Shown here piece by piece: positions 30,415 through 41,196 of a stretch of DNA of 64,000 nucleotides. Source of the DNA: Albugo candida (taxonomy: Eukaryota; Oomycota; Peronosporomycetes; Albuginales; Albuginaceae); NCBI GenBank assembly GCA_905220665.1, contig CAJNAR010000026.1:160078-224077 (forward strand). Reading direction: 5' to 3'. The notes under the pieces were generated by a model that was given only the letters and a program-made list of their open reading frames with translations, made no database searches and was not told where the DNA came from. Numbering within the stretch: position 1 is the first letter of the stretch; the number at the start of each line of letters is the position of its first letter. Made by a program: the position numbers and the translations under genes.

Positions 30415-32091
30415 TCAATCAAAATGACGGATTCGTTTCGAGGGAGACTCCACATTCTCATTGTGCTTCAGTTTCCTGTTCTTTGGAGGCAATTTGTGTT
30501 TCCAAAGCGTACAATTTGCGAGATATTTTGGACATTTGTCATGTCGATTCGTTCCTCTGCATTTCTCATTCCCAGTCTTCTCGAATCCTTCGCACCACGT
30601 CCATTGATAATGCTCGCAGCTTTTCACTTTCGATCCTTCATATATACGAGGCACAACTCGTACTATCACTGGTGGAATATCTTCCATCAATTGACGTTCA
30701 AGTGCGTTTGTCGAGTCATTTCTTCCCCGATACGATTGTGATATTCCAAGTGCCCTTCGTTTCGCTTCTGTACATCGATTGCAAATTTGAAACGCATTCA
30801 TGAATCCATCCAAAGTGACTTGACCGTTCCTTTCTAAATCCATCGCAATAAACGCTCTCTGAGCTTCCATATAGAATTGAGATACGAGTTGCGAGGTATT
30901 CAATTCGTCTCGAAGCTGATGTTTTTGTAACATGAGCTCAAATCGGTCTTGAGTGAGTGTATGCATCAGCGGATCGCAAAAACTGTGAAATATTTGCACC
31001 AATTTAAAGTCTGAAAGATCCGGTCGAATATTGAATTTGGAGATTTTCTTCGTGCCTGAGATTCCAGTTGCTGTGATACTCAATGCAGAACCTCTTCTTG
31101 GATCAATAGAAATCTCAATCGGAAGTTGTCGTTTCAACGGAGCAATGGGAACCTTATAAGTGAAATTCATCTTTCCCGACGCGAACGCCGATGCAACTGC
31201 TGTCATTGTGTCCGTGTTGGTACGTTTCTTCGGCTTGCCCGTATCCGTTTTAATTGCAGGTGAAAATTGTTCCTCAGTTGTCTTTGCTGCTCCAATTGTC
31301 GGTGTAAGGAACGAATACATCTGATTGACCGCATTTTTGGATCCAATTGGAAACGTTATTTTGATACTACTTTTTCGTCTTTTTTGTGGAATTGCGATTG
31401 TTAGTGGAGTCATTACTCCTTCTTTGTGTGGAGACAAAAGCCCAAATAAATTGATTATATCGGGTATCTCATCATCTTCAAGTTCAGAATTGGAGTCTGA
31501 AGGGAATGTTCGTTGACTGTTGTATTGAATCTTCTCTTTTTCTGGCGATACAAACGGCAAATGTGTGCGTGTGGGAGGATGTAATGGCGAAAACATGGAG
31601 AAGAAGCTTCCCGGTCCATTTGGTGATGCAAGTATTTCGAGAAATCGATCTCCTGATAGTAAATTCGCATTTTCTTTGACGTTGTGAATGACATGAGAGA
31701 GTGAATATCTCCTTTCATTTAATTGTAACGTAACGTTATCTGTAGTCGTTTGTATCGCCACAAAAGGAGAGAGTGATGGTATTGATATTGTATTTGTGTT
31801 GTGGTTCCATTTTTCTTCATTGATTTCGTTCATTCCGCTTAAATGACTGCATGCGATGCTTTCTACAGTGTCGGTTTCCAGAAAATCGATGAGAAATGAC
31901 TCGGGATCGTCGCGTTCAAGAAGGGCAAGTGCTTTTCCATCCAATTCTTCGATACAATCACTCTGACTGTCCCATGTGTTTAACGCTAATTCAGAATCGA
32001 TCCCATTTGTAGCAGGATTATCAATATCAAGATGCGAAGAATCATCAATATCAAAGAGGAAGCCTTCCGGTAATAATTCCAATAGCGACAT
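30415..32091 (-). CDS. Hypothetical protein with a single EF-hand-like loop and a C-terminal Cys/His cluster
   Basis: A single exon of 558 residues from the ATG at 32,091. The N-terminus is acidic (about residues 1-75), and the middle is rich in Ser/Thr/Pro with basic patches (KRRKSSIKI, KKRTNTD) that could be nuclear localisation signals. Around residue 400 a helix-loop-helix contains DLERNGQVTLDG. This is EF-hand-like, but the usual Glu at loop position 12 is replaced. The last 70 residues carry CEGF, NEKCRGTNRHDKCP, NCTLWKHK, a plausible zinc-binding cluster. The overall architecture suggests a nuclear regulator, but I do not recognise the family. It faces the prefoldin gene head to head with a 205-bp gap. 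Confidence 0.7.
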   Translation of the reverse strand: MSLLELLPEGFLFDIDDSSHLDIDNPATNGIDSELALNTWDSQSDCIEELDGKALALLERDDPESFLIDFLETDTVESIACSHLSGMNEINEEKWNHNTNTISIPSLSPFVAIQTTTDNVTLQLNERRYSLSHVIHNVKENANLLSGDRFLEILASPNGPGSFFSMFSPLHPPTRTHLPFVSPEKEKIQYNSQRTFPSDSNSELEDDEIPDIINLFGLLSPHKEGVMTPLTIAIPQKRRKSSIKITFPIGSKNAVNQMYSFLTPTIGAAKTTEEQFSPAIKTDTGKPKKRTNTDTMTAVASAFASGKMNFTYKVPIAPLKRQLPIEISIDPRRGSALSITATGISGTKKISKFNIRPDLSDFKLVQIFHSFCDPLMHTLTQDRFELMLQKHQLRDELNTSQLVSQFYMEAQRAFIAMDLERNGQVTLDGFMNAFQICNRCTEAKRRALGISQSYRGRNDSTNALERQLMEDIPPVIVRVVPRIYEGSKVKSCEHYQWTWCEGFEKTGNEKCRGTNRHDKCPKYLANCTLWKHKLPPKNRKLKHNENVESPSKRIRHFD

Positions 32092-32296
32092 GAAATACAG
32101 CGATCAGGAAAAGGTAAATTGATTAGTTAGCAATCCCCTACTTTGCCAAATTCCATTTCCGAAATCATAAAGAAAGAAGAAAGTGTATTTATAGATAAAG
32201 TATAGCAAATGAAATGTGTCGAAAATAGATTTTTTTTCGTTTTTGGCAATGTCGGAACCTTCGTAAAATAATATATATCAACTTGTACAGTCTGTA

Positions 32297-32776
32297 ATGA
32301 CCGACACCAATCAGAGCGAACGCGAAGTAAATCTGGTTGATTTATCGTTGCAGCAGCTCAATTCGCTGAAATCTCAATTGGAAAATGAAGTCAAACAAAT
32401 AGGAAACTCACTCGGTGGATTGTATGAAGCGAAAACGCGCTTCCAGCACTCGAAAGAAGCGATACAAACCTTACAAACGTGCGATAATAAAAAAGAGGTT
32501 TTGGTTCCATTGACTTCGTCCATGTTTGCATACGGTCAATTAAGTGCTACCGATGAAATCACAGTCGATATTGGAACCGGATACTATATGGAATATAAAA
32601 GGGACGATGCTAAGAAATTTGTGGATCGTAAAGTGGAATTTCTCGATACAAACATCGCTTCCATTAAAGAGATTCTGGAAGGAAAGCGAAAGACACTTGG
32701 TGGCGTCATGTATATAATGCAAGGGAAACTCCAATCACTTCAATCGAGTGAGACAAAGGCTAATGCTAATGTGTGA
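32297..32776 (+). CDS. PFDN5: Prefoldin subunit 5 (alpha-class)
   Basis: 159 residues. Prefoldin is the hexameric co-chaperone that passes unfolded actin and tubulin to the chaperonin CCT. The N-terminal coiled coil (LQQLNSLKSQLENEVKQIGNSL), the central beta-hairpin region (EVLVPLTSSMFAYGQL, VDIGTGYYMEY) and the C-terminal coiled coil (FVDRKVEFL, MQGKLQSL) match the alpha-class subunit 5 layout, and the length is typical. A single exon. It starts at the ATG 205 bp from the divergent neighbour, suggesting a shared promoter region. Confidence 0.92.
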   Translation: MTDTNQSEREVNLVDLSLQQLNSLKSQLENEVKQIGNSLGGLYEAKTRFQHSKEAIQTLQTCDNKKEVLVPLTSSMFAYGQLSATDEITVDIGTGYYMEYKRDDAKKFVDRKVEFLDTNIASIKEILEGKRKTLGGVMYIMQGKLQSLQSSETKANANV

Positions 32777-32968
32777 ATATAGCTTGTTAGTATACTTTTC
32801 AACTGCCAACGAATTAAAATGCTTTATGTCTTTAACCTCTCTATTGATGCGTCAATTTTCATACTGAAATGGTCGTTTGTTCGTTTCTGAAAGATCAAGT
32901 GCAAGCAAACCTTCATTCCTACAACCACATTGCTTCAATAGTAGACCTATGACAATCATTTTGTGAAA

Positions 32969-35396
32969 ATGCCGAAACACTTCAACTTCAACTTCAACTT
33001 TCACTTTGGAATGAACATCATTCCTGAAGACAAAGAAGCGCGCGATACGGAAAATGAGATCCAACAATTGCGCTCTTTTATTGGTACGTTTACTCGCAAT
33101 ATGCCCAAAACTACAGCCCAACGTGTTGCAAAGTGGAGATGATGCGCTCGGAAATGGAACTACTTGAGAGAATTCGCCAAAAAGAGCGCATTATCAATGA
33201 TATTAACCTCAAAGCAAAGGAATTTGAGGTCTCACAATCATTCGTTTGTCGCTATTTTCTCATTCAAAAGCGATAGAATTTCATCACAACGGAACGAATG
33301 AGAGAAACACAATTAAAACACACGCTCAAATCAACGAAAACGAAATTGAAAACGTTGGAAGAAAAGAAATTATGTAAGTGATCATCATTCACAATACAGA
33401 ATTTCAATATTGCGACACAGTGGTGGAAATGAAACAAACGCAACTCAGAGGTACAGTGAGACTAGACGCGCAATCTCAATGGGTTCAATACTTTTGAAAA
33501 CACAGACGTTCTGACGGCAATCGAATCGAATAAAAGCGAACTTGGAGCCAAAATCTCTCATTTACGATTCAGCTTGGGTGAAGAGCAAAGGGATCTTAGA
33601 CGCTGCATAGAGTATTGCGAAGGACTTGAAATCCTCACGAATTGTCTGGATGATGAATTGAGTCGGGGTATGTTTTGTTAATCAAGCAGAAGAGAAAGAC
33701 ACATTGATTCGATGACACTAGTTCTCAAAAGGATTCACTTAATGGCTCAAAGGAGTGATACACCGATTCAAAGAACACGGGCGAAAATGCGGTACATGTC
33801 GGAACATCTTGGAGGTCTACAGCGGGAGCTTCAAGAATTGAAGACGACGAGAAAAAGTATCGAGACGGAACATAACAACGTGAATGATCGAATAGAAAAA
33901 GTCGAAAAGGATCTCTCTGACAATGAAATTCAATTCCACGATTCATATTGCATGCAAATGGAAAAACTTTGTGCAATTGAAAACGAGAAAAGTGAGTGGG
34001 ATTTTAATGCGATTTGTCTGATTGTCTGATTTGTTTGGTGGTAGAACTCCTCGCCAATCGGTTGAAATCAAGGCAGCAGAAATTCAAAATTTCTATGCAG
34101 AGTAAAAATAAGACATTGTGTCATCGAATGAGATTCGTCAAAGCGGGTGACAGAATTATGCGTAAAGCCTTTTTCAATGAGTGAAAATTCGCTGTGTCAG
34201 AGATGGAAGGCGTGTTTTTCTCAAATGAAGATGGTCTGTCAATGATACAAAAACTGAACAACAAACATGAAACGATACATTTTCGGTGTGTGAATGCTCA
34301 ACAGTTGTCAGAATTGCTTCTGCTTACTTGAGCGAAAACACAGGAGACTCCTTTTGAACGCTGAAATCGAATCACTGGAAGTACCGTCTCAAATCTGAAC
34401 GATGCGCTTGTTATTATTTGCTGTATCTCCGTACAGGCAGAAATGAACACAATTGCAACGTATCTCAATCACGCTAATCGGAAGAAGCTTTTTGATATTA
34501 CGAAAATGCGAGTCACAGAGTCGGAGACCAAAGCAGCAGCTCGATTGTACACGAGCTCTATGGTATCGCTTAAGGTATCGTCTACAGTCAACACTCATCG
34601 GATGCGTCTTACTGCTCTTTTCATGCAGAATCAGCTCGATGAAGTGGAAGCTGACATCGATAATGCAAGTGTTTAAAAATGAGAACGTTCCAATGATGAT
34701 CATGTACATGTCTTAGCTCAAAACGGAGCAGAAAGGTCTACAAGCTCGACTTATGTCAATCGCACACGATGAAGATGAAAGAATATTTGAGGGATACAAA
34801 GCAAGACTTGAGTGTATCACACATCAAAACAAACATTTAGAAGCAGAAGAATTGGAGCTTCAAAAAAGGAAAAGTCGATTAATTCACTTTTATGATATCC
34901 AGAAACATGAAACTGAGAACATGCACGCTGCATACGTAAAATTCTTAAAAAACGTTCAAGAACTTGCTGCGGAGGAAGAAAGAATGTCTCTCACTCTAGA
35001 GCAATGCATGGAGTTAGAAAAGCAACTCTGCAGATTTATTGAGGTACAAAACGGTATTATCGCTGGGAAAATTGAATGGCTAACGCGTTTCTTTGATAGA
35101 AGGAGAAGAGGCAAGTGCGCAGATACCTGTCGACATTTATTTGATAGTCACGGATTTTGATGTGAATAGTGTTGAGCAAATGTTGTTACAAAAGGCAGAA
35201 ACACTGAAAGACGCGAAAAAGGAATTCTCCGATTTGATGCGAGAGACAGAACGGATACGAGATATTGAGAAAGCTCAATTGGAGACGAGTTTGCAAGTTG
35301 AATTGCAGCAACTCGAAAATAAAGTAAGTTACTCGTCGTGAATGGAACTCTATTGCGATTTCCTTTACGTAGATCAAACAACTCAATGCAGACTGA
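32969..35396 (+). CDS. Long coiled-coil protein, many short introns, probably ciliary
   Basis: Supported exons include 32,969-33,083, 33,134-33,228, 33,277-33,373, 33,421-33,450, 33,506-33,667, 33,722-33,991, 34,045-34,146, from 34,201, then pieces to 34,664, from 34,717, and a last exon 35,373-35,396 ending in TGA. Phases agree at every join I could test. The junctions around 34,240-34,440 and 35,043-35,160 are less certain. The predicted protein is highly helical throughout (for example MRSEMELLERIRQKERI, LETSLQVELQQLENK), with no other domain. One intron (34,665-34,716) appears to start with GC. Length and intron richness suit a ciliary scaffold of the CCDC type. That identification is a guess from composition. 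Confidence 0.65.
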
Positions 35397-35557
35397 GATC
35401 CCTTTTCTATGAATAAAATTGCACCAATTTACACCATGTGGCGACCTTATGTATCATCATCATCGATTCGATCTCCAGCTCTTTGCTACTGCCGCAGGCT
35501 CGACTCCTAGTCGGAATTGCTCGTACACACAACAATGAAGTCTAGACACCCAGCGGA

Positions 35558-36502
35558 ATGACTGAATTTGTAATTTACGGAATCATACGACTCGTACGTC
35601 TCGACGTCACATCCATGTGGACACCACTTCAGTATGTTTGTGCGACTGGCAATTCATATCGCACCAAAGAAATCGTGAAAAAGCATCCAAATCTATTGGA
35701 AGCACGAGGAGAGGCAATTAGCTCACAAAACGGAATGTCAATGTGATCTCATTTTGGATGTGATAGACCGCCTACGCGTACACTCCGCTACACATTGCCG
35801 CACGATACGGCCACACGGATATCATACAACTTCTCCTCTCTCACGGAGCCAATCGTTTGAGCAAAGAAGCAAAGGTGAAGATTTGTATTTGAATCACTGG
35901 TTTCATCGACTTATGATAAGACAGTCAGGATGCACAGCTCTTCATTTTGCAGCGGCATATGGACACATGGAAGCGATACGAGCACTTCTCTCAATGGATT
36001 CGGTTTTCGTTACGACGAACGTACGTTCACTCACCTCAATACTTTTGGTAACACTATGTCTCCCACACAGAATGGAACACTCGCACACGACATTGCTCGT
36101 CGAAATGGACACTTCCATGCATCCAATCTCATCATAAGCTCTATGCGACAATATGAATGCTCCGCATTACTTCATTCGTGGCTGGCGAGTATCGGTCTCA
36201 TTGAATACGCTTCCAACTTTGAATCTGCAGGATTAAACGACCCAGAATACATCCTCGAATACGGAATCAGTGATCAAGCACTTGCGTTCATGAATATTCC
36301 CAAAATTGGACACTCTCAAAAGATAAAGTGTCTCTATCGTCTGCGAGAATTCCTCCAACAAAACAACAAAATCAACACATCGAATGACAATGATAACGAT
36401 TCCGAATCCTCCGACGTCGAAAGCCAAAGCAGTTTTGAAGACGGAGAAGCAATCGACACGGAACAAAATGTCAGCGAAAGCAGCAGCGAAATCCTACATT
36501 AA
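35558..36502 (+). CDS. Ankyrin-repeat protein with C-terminal SAM domain
   Basis: Four exons: 35,558-35,713, 35,767-35,874, 35,925-36,020 and 36,071-36,502, all in phase 0. Three ankyrin repeats are visible (TPLQYVCATGN, TPLHIAARYGHTDIIQLLLSHGA, TALHFAAAYGHMEAIRALL). A partial fourth (GTLAHDIARRNGH) crosses the last intron. A SAM domain follows (SWLASIGLIEYASNFESAG through KIKCLYRLREF), then an acidic Ser/Asp/Glu tail. The 5' end is uncertain, because ankyrin-like sequence may extend upstream to about 35,440. The first intron begins with GC. Likely a scaffold or signalling adaptor. Its stop codon overlaps that of the convergent SNARE gene. Confidence 0.78.
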
Positions 36503-37353
36503 TGCAATGTATTGTTAGCAGCAGATATCGCCGCATTATAAATCGTATCGGGACTTGGTGGAAGTATCTCATCGGGCACTGCAAATGTTTTATCTTTTGG
36601 ATACATCGATTTGTATACGACAATCGCTGCAATTCCAAGAAAACTCAACAATGCAAACAATAAAATCACACGATCCGTAGCCATACGTCTCGCAAATGTC
36701 CGAATCAATTTATCAGCCCGTGTCAAACTATCTTCCATTCGCATCACTTCATCGGTAATCTGCACAATCTGTTGTCGTTGCTCACGAAGTTGTTCTCCTG
36801 TAGCAATCGCAACTTCCTTGGAAGCTTCCACCATTTTTTGTGTACTCATCAAACTCTGTTCCGTCTTCTTTTGGATATCCATCGATTTGTCCAACATCTC
36901 ACGATTTCCCATTCCAACTCCATCGCTCTTAAAGCTCGACGATCGATCACCAAACAATCCCGCGCGTTCCTTTTCCGCTTTTGCCCATTTCAACTCGCCA
37001 TTCAACTCTTCTATTCGATTACAATGCTCTTGGAATTTCTATTATCAAACATATGACACAAAACATACAAAGGAAATGCGTGTGGAATACCTCACGATAC
37101 ACGCGAGCGTCTTCGCGATTTGCTTGTCGGAGTGCGAGTTGGTATCCTTTTTTCAATTCCATTGCTTCTTTCAACTTTTTATCAGCTATTCCAAGCAACT
37201 AGAACGCGATCAGATGAGACACAATGATACGAGAATGGAGAATTCAACCTCTATTTTGACACCCGCTGGAGCTTTGGCCAATTTACTCATCGTCTCATTC
37301 ACTTTCTCAAGTGCATCCGTCAAATCAGCGTCGTAATACGTGACTTCACTCAT
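36499..37353 (-). CDS. Qb-SNARE, NPSN/Vti1-like
   Basis: Three exons: 37,353-37,249, 37,198-37,091 and 37,038-36,499; 250 residues. The N-terminal half is a helical bundle region (LEKVNETMSKLAKA, ADKKLKEAMELKKGYQLALRQ). The SNARE motif spans about residues 140-200 (STQKMVEASKEVAIATGEQL, REQRQQIVQITDEVMRM, LIRTFARRMATDR). A single C-terminal membrane anchor follows (VILLFALLSFLGIAAIVVY) and then a luminal tail of about 30 residues, which is longer than most. The Gln at the motif centre fits the Q class. Qb assignment is by resemblance to novel plant SNAREs and Vti1. It acts in membrane fusion of the endomembrane system. Confidence 0.78.
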
Positions 37354-37662
37354 TGCGACAGCACGTCTATCCACAGAGAAGAGACAAACGACAGATACAA
37401 ACGACAGACACGGCGATGGTGTCGTTTGATGGCGCAAGTGACCGATTCTCAAAAACAGAAATAGAACAACGATTCAATGATGCGAGCAAATGGAAAAATA
37501 CGATCTCTATATTTGTATACACTCCAATGCGAAAACACATTTGCACGCGAAATGCAAATGGAAATGGAATCGATTTGCGGTATTTGTGTGTTATCATTCC
37601 ATCAACTTTCCATTTTTGGCATTGGAATTGATTCAATAATACTGAAAAGAGACAACTTGCGA

Positions 37663-38142
37663 TTAAAACGACGGAGGTGCAAGTTTCGATTCCTCATCAA
37701 CAAACGGCAATCCACCACCACCAGCAACAGCTTCAGGACGTGGCGCAAGCATCTCCTGTACCATAATCCCAACACCTTCAATTGCCGCCAACAAAACACC
37801 ACCAATAACCGCTTGTCCTGCAGCAGCACGCGGTCCAGCTCGTGCCGCTAATGTCGCACCGGTTGCTGCACCTGCGAGAATGGAATTCCATGGATCTTCT
37901 TTGCGTCGTAAAGCCTCAAAGGAGCAGTCGTACGAAGAGAATAAAAGACCCCATACAGCAAAACCACCCGCCAAAACAGGAGTTCGCATTTTCGCATTAT
38001 ACAAAGCGCCACGGAAACGCTGTCCCGAAGGCGAATTTCGTGCGCCTTTGAACATATACCAACCGGAGCCCAATACAGCGCCGAAGAAAAAACCTCCGCC
38101 AGTGTCTTCGACAATACGGAAGGGACATGGCTCACGTTCCAT
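37663..38142 (-). CDS. TIM17: TIM17, mitochondrial inner-membrane import translocase subunit
   Basis: 159 residues. Tim17 is an essential subunit of the TIM23 complex that imports presequence proteins. The N-terminus [20 protein letters not shown] is the diagnostic Tim17 start and decides ATG 38,142 over the GTG-initiated longer frame. Four hydrophobic segments with glycine zippers follow ([64 protein letters not shown]), with the [10 protein letters not shown] signature between segments 2 and 3. A single exon. The C-terminus is short, with a Pro/Gly-rich tail. Confidence 0.93.
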   Translation of the reverse strand: MEREPCPFRIVEDTGGGFFFGAVLGSGWYMFKGARNSPSGQRFRGALYNAKMRTPVLAGGFAVWGLLFSSYDCSFEALRRKEDPWNSILAGAATGATLAARAGPRAAAGQAVIGGVLLAAIEGVGIMVQEMLAPRPEAVAGGGGLPFVDEESKLAPPSF

Positions 38143-38580
38143 GAGATTGTATGTCGTAAGAAGATGGCGATGGAAAGAAACGATCCAAGAAGGAGAATGA
38201 TTGTGAATGCTTTTGATTGGATACGCACCAGCCACATTGGAAATATCGGTAGGGTACCGGTTTCGGATAGAGGTGTAATTAATAGAAGGTTTGTGAGATT
38301 TTTTGGCATTATCGTGTACTTTTAGTGGTAATGTAATGGAGAAACGTTGTCTTTAGGCGTTTTGTATGGAAATACAAAAACATAAGACATACGATAACGA
38401 GCCATTTGGGATTCCGCGAATGCAACCATTTGGATATAGTGCTCGCGGATTTGAGAATAAGACTTTTGTCGCATTCACTCTGTGAGACGATGTGCTGATG
38501 CTTTAGACGAGTTGTACTTTTAATGCATCGTTTTGTCAGTATCTATCGATACACATTGGTTACAATCGAGCCACATTACT

Positions 38581-38778
38581 TCAACCACACTTTACCTCCT
38601 TTGAAACCTCATGGAGCCACGGATCCTTTTGAATATCGACTCGTAAGGCATATTCCGATATACCGAATGTCTCAAAATGATCCGAACGCATTTTGATCGC
38701 TTCGAAATAATTCCATCGGTTCTCTTTATTCGGATTTTTATCCAATTCTTTTCGAAGTACACGCATCAATGCCTCCAT
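38581..38778 (-). CDS. Small hypothetical protein, possibly first exon only
   Basis: 65 codons from the ATG at 38,778. The sequence looks coding (MEALMRVLRKEL, YFEAIKMRSDHFETFGIS, RVDIQKDPWLHEV), helical and polar. A good 5' splice site (GAG/GTAAAGTG) lies just before its stop. The real gene may therefore continue leftwards past 38,581, where I could not fix an acceptor with confidence. No family recognised. Confidence 0.42.
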   Translation of the reverse strand: MEALMRVLRKELDKNPNKENRWNYFEAIKMRSDHFETFGISEYALRVDIQKDPWLHEVSKEVKCG

Positions 38779-38827
38779 TTCGCTTTTGGCTTTTATTGTG
38801 AATCTCGTTCTCAGTAACGCATCGATC

Positions 38828-39264
38828 CTAATCAGCCACTGTGTGAGTATATATCGCTTCCGGGAAAAGCTTTACATGCCATTGCGTATGAATTGAAAAA
38901 GGTAGTGACTTTTTCTTTGAGAGAATCTCAAAAGCTTGTTTTATCTCACTCGTTTTATCCGTTTCGATAATGCAGTCGATATACATTCTGAGAATTTGAT
39001 TGCTACAACAAAGAACAAGTCAATGAATTGATTATGAGATCGATCTTAAATGTAATTCTACCAGGAGAGATCCGAGTCGCTCGCTGTTGGCGAATCACTG
39101 AAATACTATGCAACCACTTGTTATGATTGTGATGATATAATGCCCCATTGTACATTTTTCAGCCAATTTCTGCTTTTTTCTAACGCGAGTTCCCATTCAC
39201 ATTGCAAAAACGCTTCCTCAATACCATGCATTTCACTCCTTATCATTGGTTGATATTCTCCCAT
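38828..39264 (-). CDS. Small hypothetical protein, three exons
   Basis: Exons 39,264-39,154, 39,105-39,062 and 39,002-38,828 join in phase (0, then 2) and give about 109 residues. The start MGEYQPMIRSEMHG is chosen because it leaves a 64-bp divergent spacer to the histidine gene. The frame also stays open to an ATG at 39,414, which would overlap that gene. Sequence includes EEAFLQCEWELALEKSRNWL and ETDKTSEIKQAFEILSKKK, helical and TPR-like in feel. No family recognised. Consistent splice phases support a real gene. Confidence 0.55.
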
Positions 39265-39328
39265 CAAATACGTACGATTGGTGTATATTTCATTCCAGCA
39301 ATTCCATTGGTTCGAATCAACACTAGCA

Positions 39329-40714
39329 ATGCTCGTCCCCAAAATCGCGTTAACACCTTCAAAGTCTGAAAACGATACATTCGCACAATTCAATGCGATA
39401 CAGAAATTAAGCATTCTCTCTCAAGTTTTTGCGACTGTCGACACGATTCCTTCTCTTAACGTCTTAGAACCCGAAACAACTCGTTCCTCTCGCTTTTGTC
39501 AGCTCCTCGCGTCCTGTCGCGTGATTCTTGGCCCATTTCGAATTGCACAATTAGAAACAGCAATCGATTATTTGGATCAAAGCGTTCACACAGTTCTTTT
39601 CGACGTCGATGAAGGCGAGTTTGAATCAATTACGCAATTGGACGCAATACCATCGCATCGTATTGTATTACGTCTCCGTGTCGATACAGCCACACTGATC
39701 AAGTCGTGTGATACAACAGTCAAACAGCTGCAAAGTCTCTCGAAAACAAGCTCAGGATTTATCCTGTCCATTCCCGATTTCCCGCAAGCAAATGAAGCCG
39801 ATCGCATTTTCGAAATTATTCAGAAAATCCGATCAGAATTGAAACAATCGATTTATTTCGGCATTGAATTGAATTGCAATTCGCAAAATCAGTCGCTGAT
39901 TCCATTCGTCGCGCTTTTACATCGGAAAAACGTTCACGTAATCGCTCCAGCATCTTATGAGCCAATCGAAACGCCAGATCGCTTAAATGCGTGTGAGGCT
40001 TTCATCAAATGCGCTCGTTCCGATCGTCCTGATGGCTTATTCACCACTGTGGTCGTTGATGAAGCAGGAACAGCGCTGGGATTGGTGTATTCGAGCGAAG
40101 AAAGTCTTCGGGAATCGTTTAATACCGGTTTTGGTGTCTATTATTCTCGATCTCGAAAGCAACTTTGGAGGAAGGGAGAAACGAGCGGAAATGTTCAATT
40201 GCTACTTCAATTGGATTTGGATTGTGACAATGACGCGGTGAGGTTCACAGTGCGTCAGAGTGGTGTTGGATTCTGTCATTTGGATCAGACTTCTTGTTGG
40301 GGTCAAGCAACGGGATTGCGTTCGTTAGAGAAAATGCTTCAAAGTCGCGCAGAAAATGCACCGGTGGGTTCGTACACAAAGAGATTGCTGGAAGACACCG
40401 AATTGTTGCGGGATAAGCTTGTGGAGGAGGCACAAGAGCTGGCAGAAGCAGAAAGCAAAGAAGAAGTCGCGGGTGAAGCTGCGGATCTTTTGTATTTTTT
40501 GATGGTTAAATGCATTGCGGCAGGTATCTCGTTAACGGATATAGAGGTATGTGAATCACGTGATAAGGTTGTTAGAACTGATATGTGGCAATGATAGAAA
40601 CAATTGGATAAACGATCGTTAAAAGTGAAACGTCGTGCGGGGAATTCCAAAGCGTATCGAATTGAGGCAGCGGAAGTGATTTTGAACAAGCGACAAAAAC
40701 ATAATGACTGTTGA
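39329..40714 (+). CDS. HIS4: HIS4-like bifunctional histidine biosynthesis enzyme (PRA-CH/PRA-PH), no HDH domain
   Basis: Exons 39,329-40,546 and 40,598-40,714; about 444 residues. After an N-terminal domain of about 220 residues like that of fungal His4, the phosphoribosyl-AMP cyclohydrolase part has RPDGLFTTVVVDE, YYSRSRKQLWRKGETSGN, LDCDNDA and GFCHLDQTSCWG (catalytic Asp and Cys residues). The phosphoribosyl-ATP pyrophosphatase follows, with SYTKRLLEDTELLRDKLVEE and AGEAADLLYFL. The spliced second exon supplies the terminal KVKRRAGNSKAY motif and stops. The histidinol dehydrogenase domain of trifunctional His4 is absent, so steps 2 and 3 of the pathway are encoded here but not the last. 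ATG 39,329 is the first in frame. Confidence 0.88.
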
Positions 40715-40752
40715 TATGCATTGTTTAGAAATGTGCCTGCCTTGAGCATTTC

Positions 40753-41127
40753 TTAGTCATCTTCTTCATCTTCGTCTTCGTCCTCCTCCGTTTTGAATTT
40801 GGACCAATCAACGTGATGATATAATCGCTATGAACATAAATATACATGATTTCAGCCAATTATTACCATTTGGCAAACCATTACAGCCAATCAAATACGT
40901 ACACCGCGATTCATCGCCTCCCAGAATGAATCCGTTGCTGTCCCATAAACCGCTTCCGCTGCAATTGTTGCAATCACAATCGTCGTTACATATGTCATGT
41001 TACGCTTCATAAATGCTCGATACATAGTCTCCATTGTGCTCGTTCCATTCCACGACGACCGTTTTACGCCCAAGGCCCGCGTTGTGCTTGGCGCACGAAT
41101 CATAACTCGTCGTGATATATTCCACAT
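40753..41127 (-). CDS. QCR9: Cytochrome bc1 complex (complex III) subunit 9
   Basis: Exons 41,127-40,903 and 40,827-40,753; 99 residues. A small single-pass subunit of mitochondrial complex III. After a basic N-terminal extension of about 25-30 residues (probable presequence), the core METMYRAFMKRNMTYVTTIV matches the QCR9/UQCR10 pattern. A transmembrane helix follows, then NRGRLYHHVDW across the splice junction, where the family has N.GKLW.H. The last 12 residues are almost all Asp/Glu, which is unusual for the family. The intron of 75 bp begins GTACGTAT. Confidence 0.85.
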
Positions 41128-41196
41128 TAGTTTTTAATCAAGTCAAATGGAATAAAAAAAGAACTCTCATAACGTATGACCTTTTCGTTTTTATAT

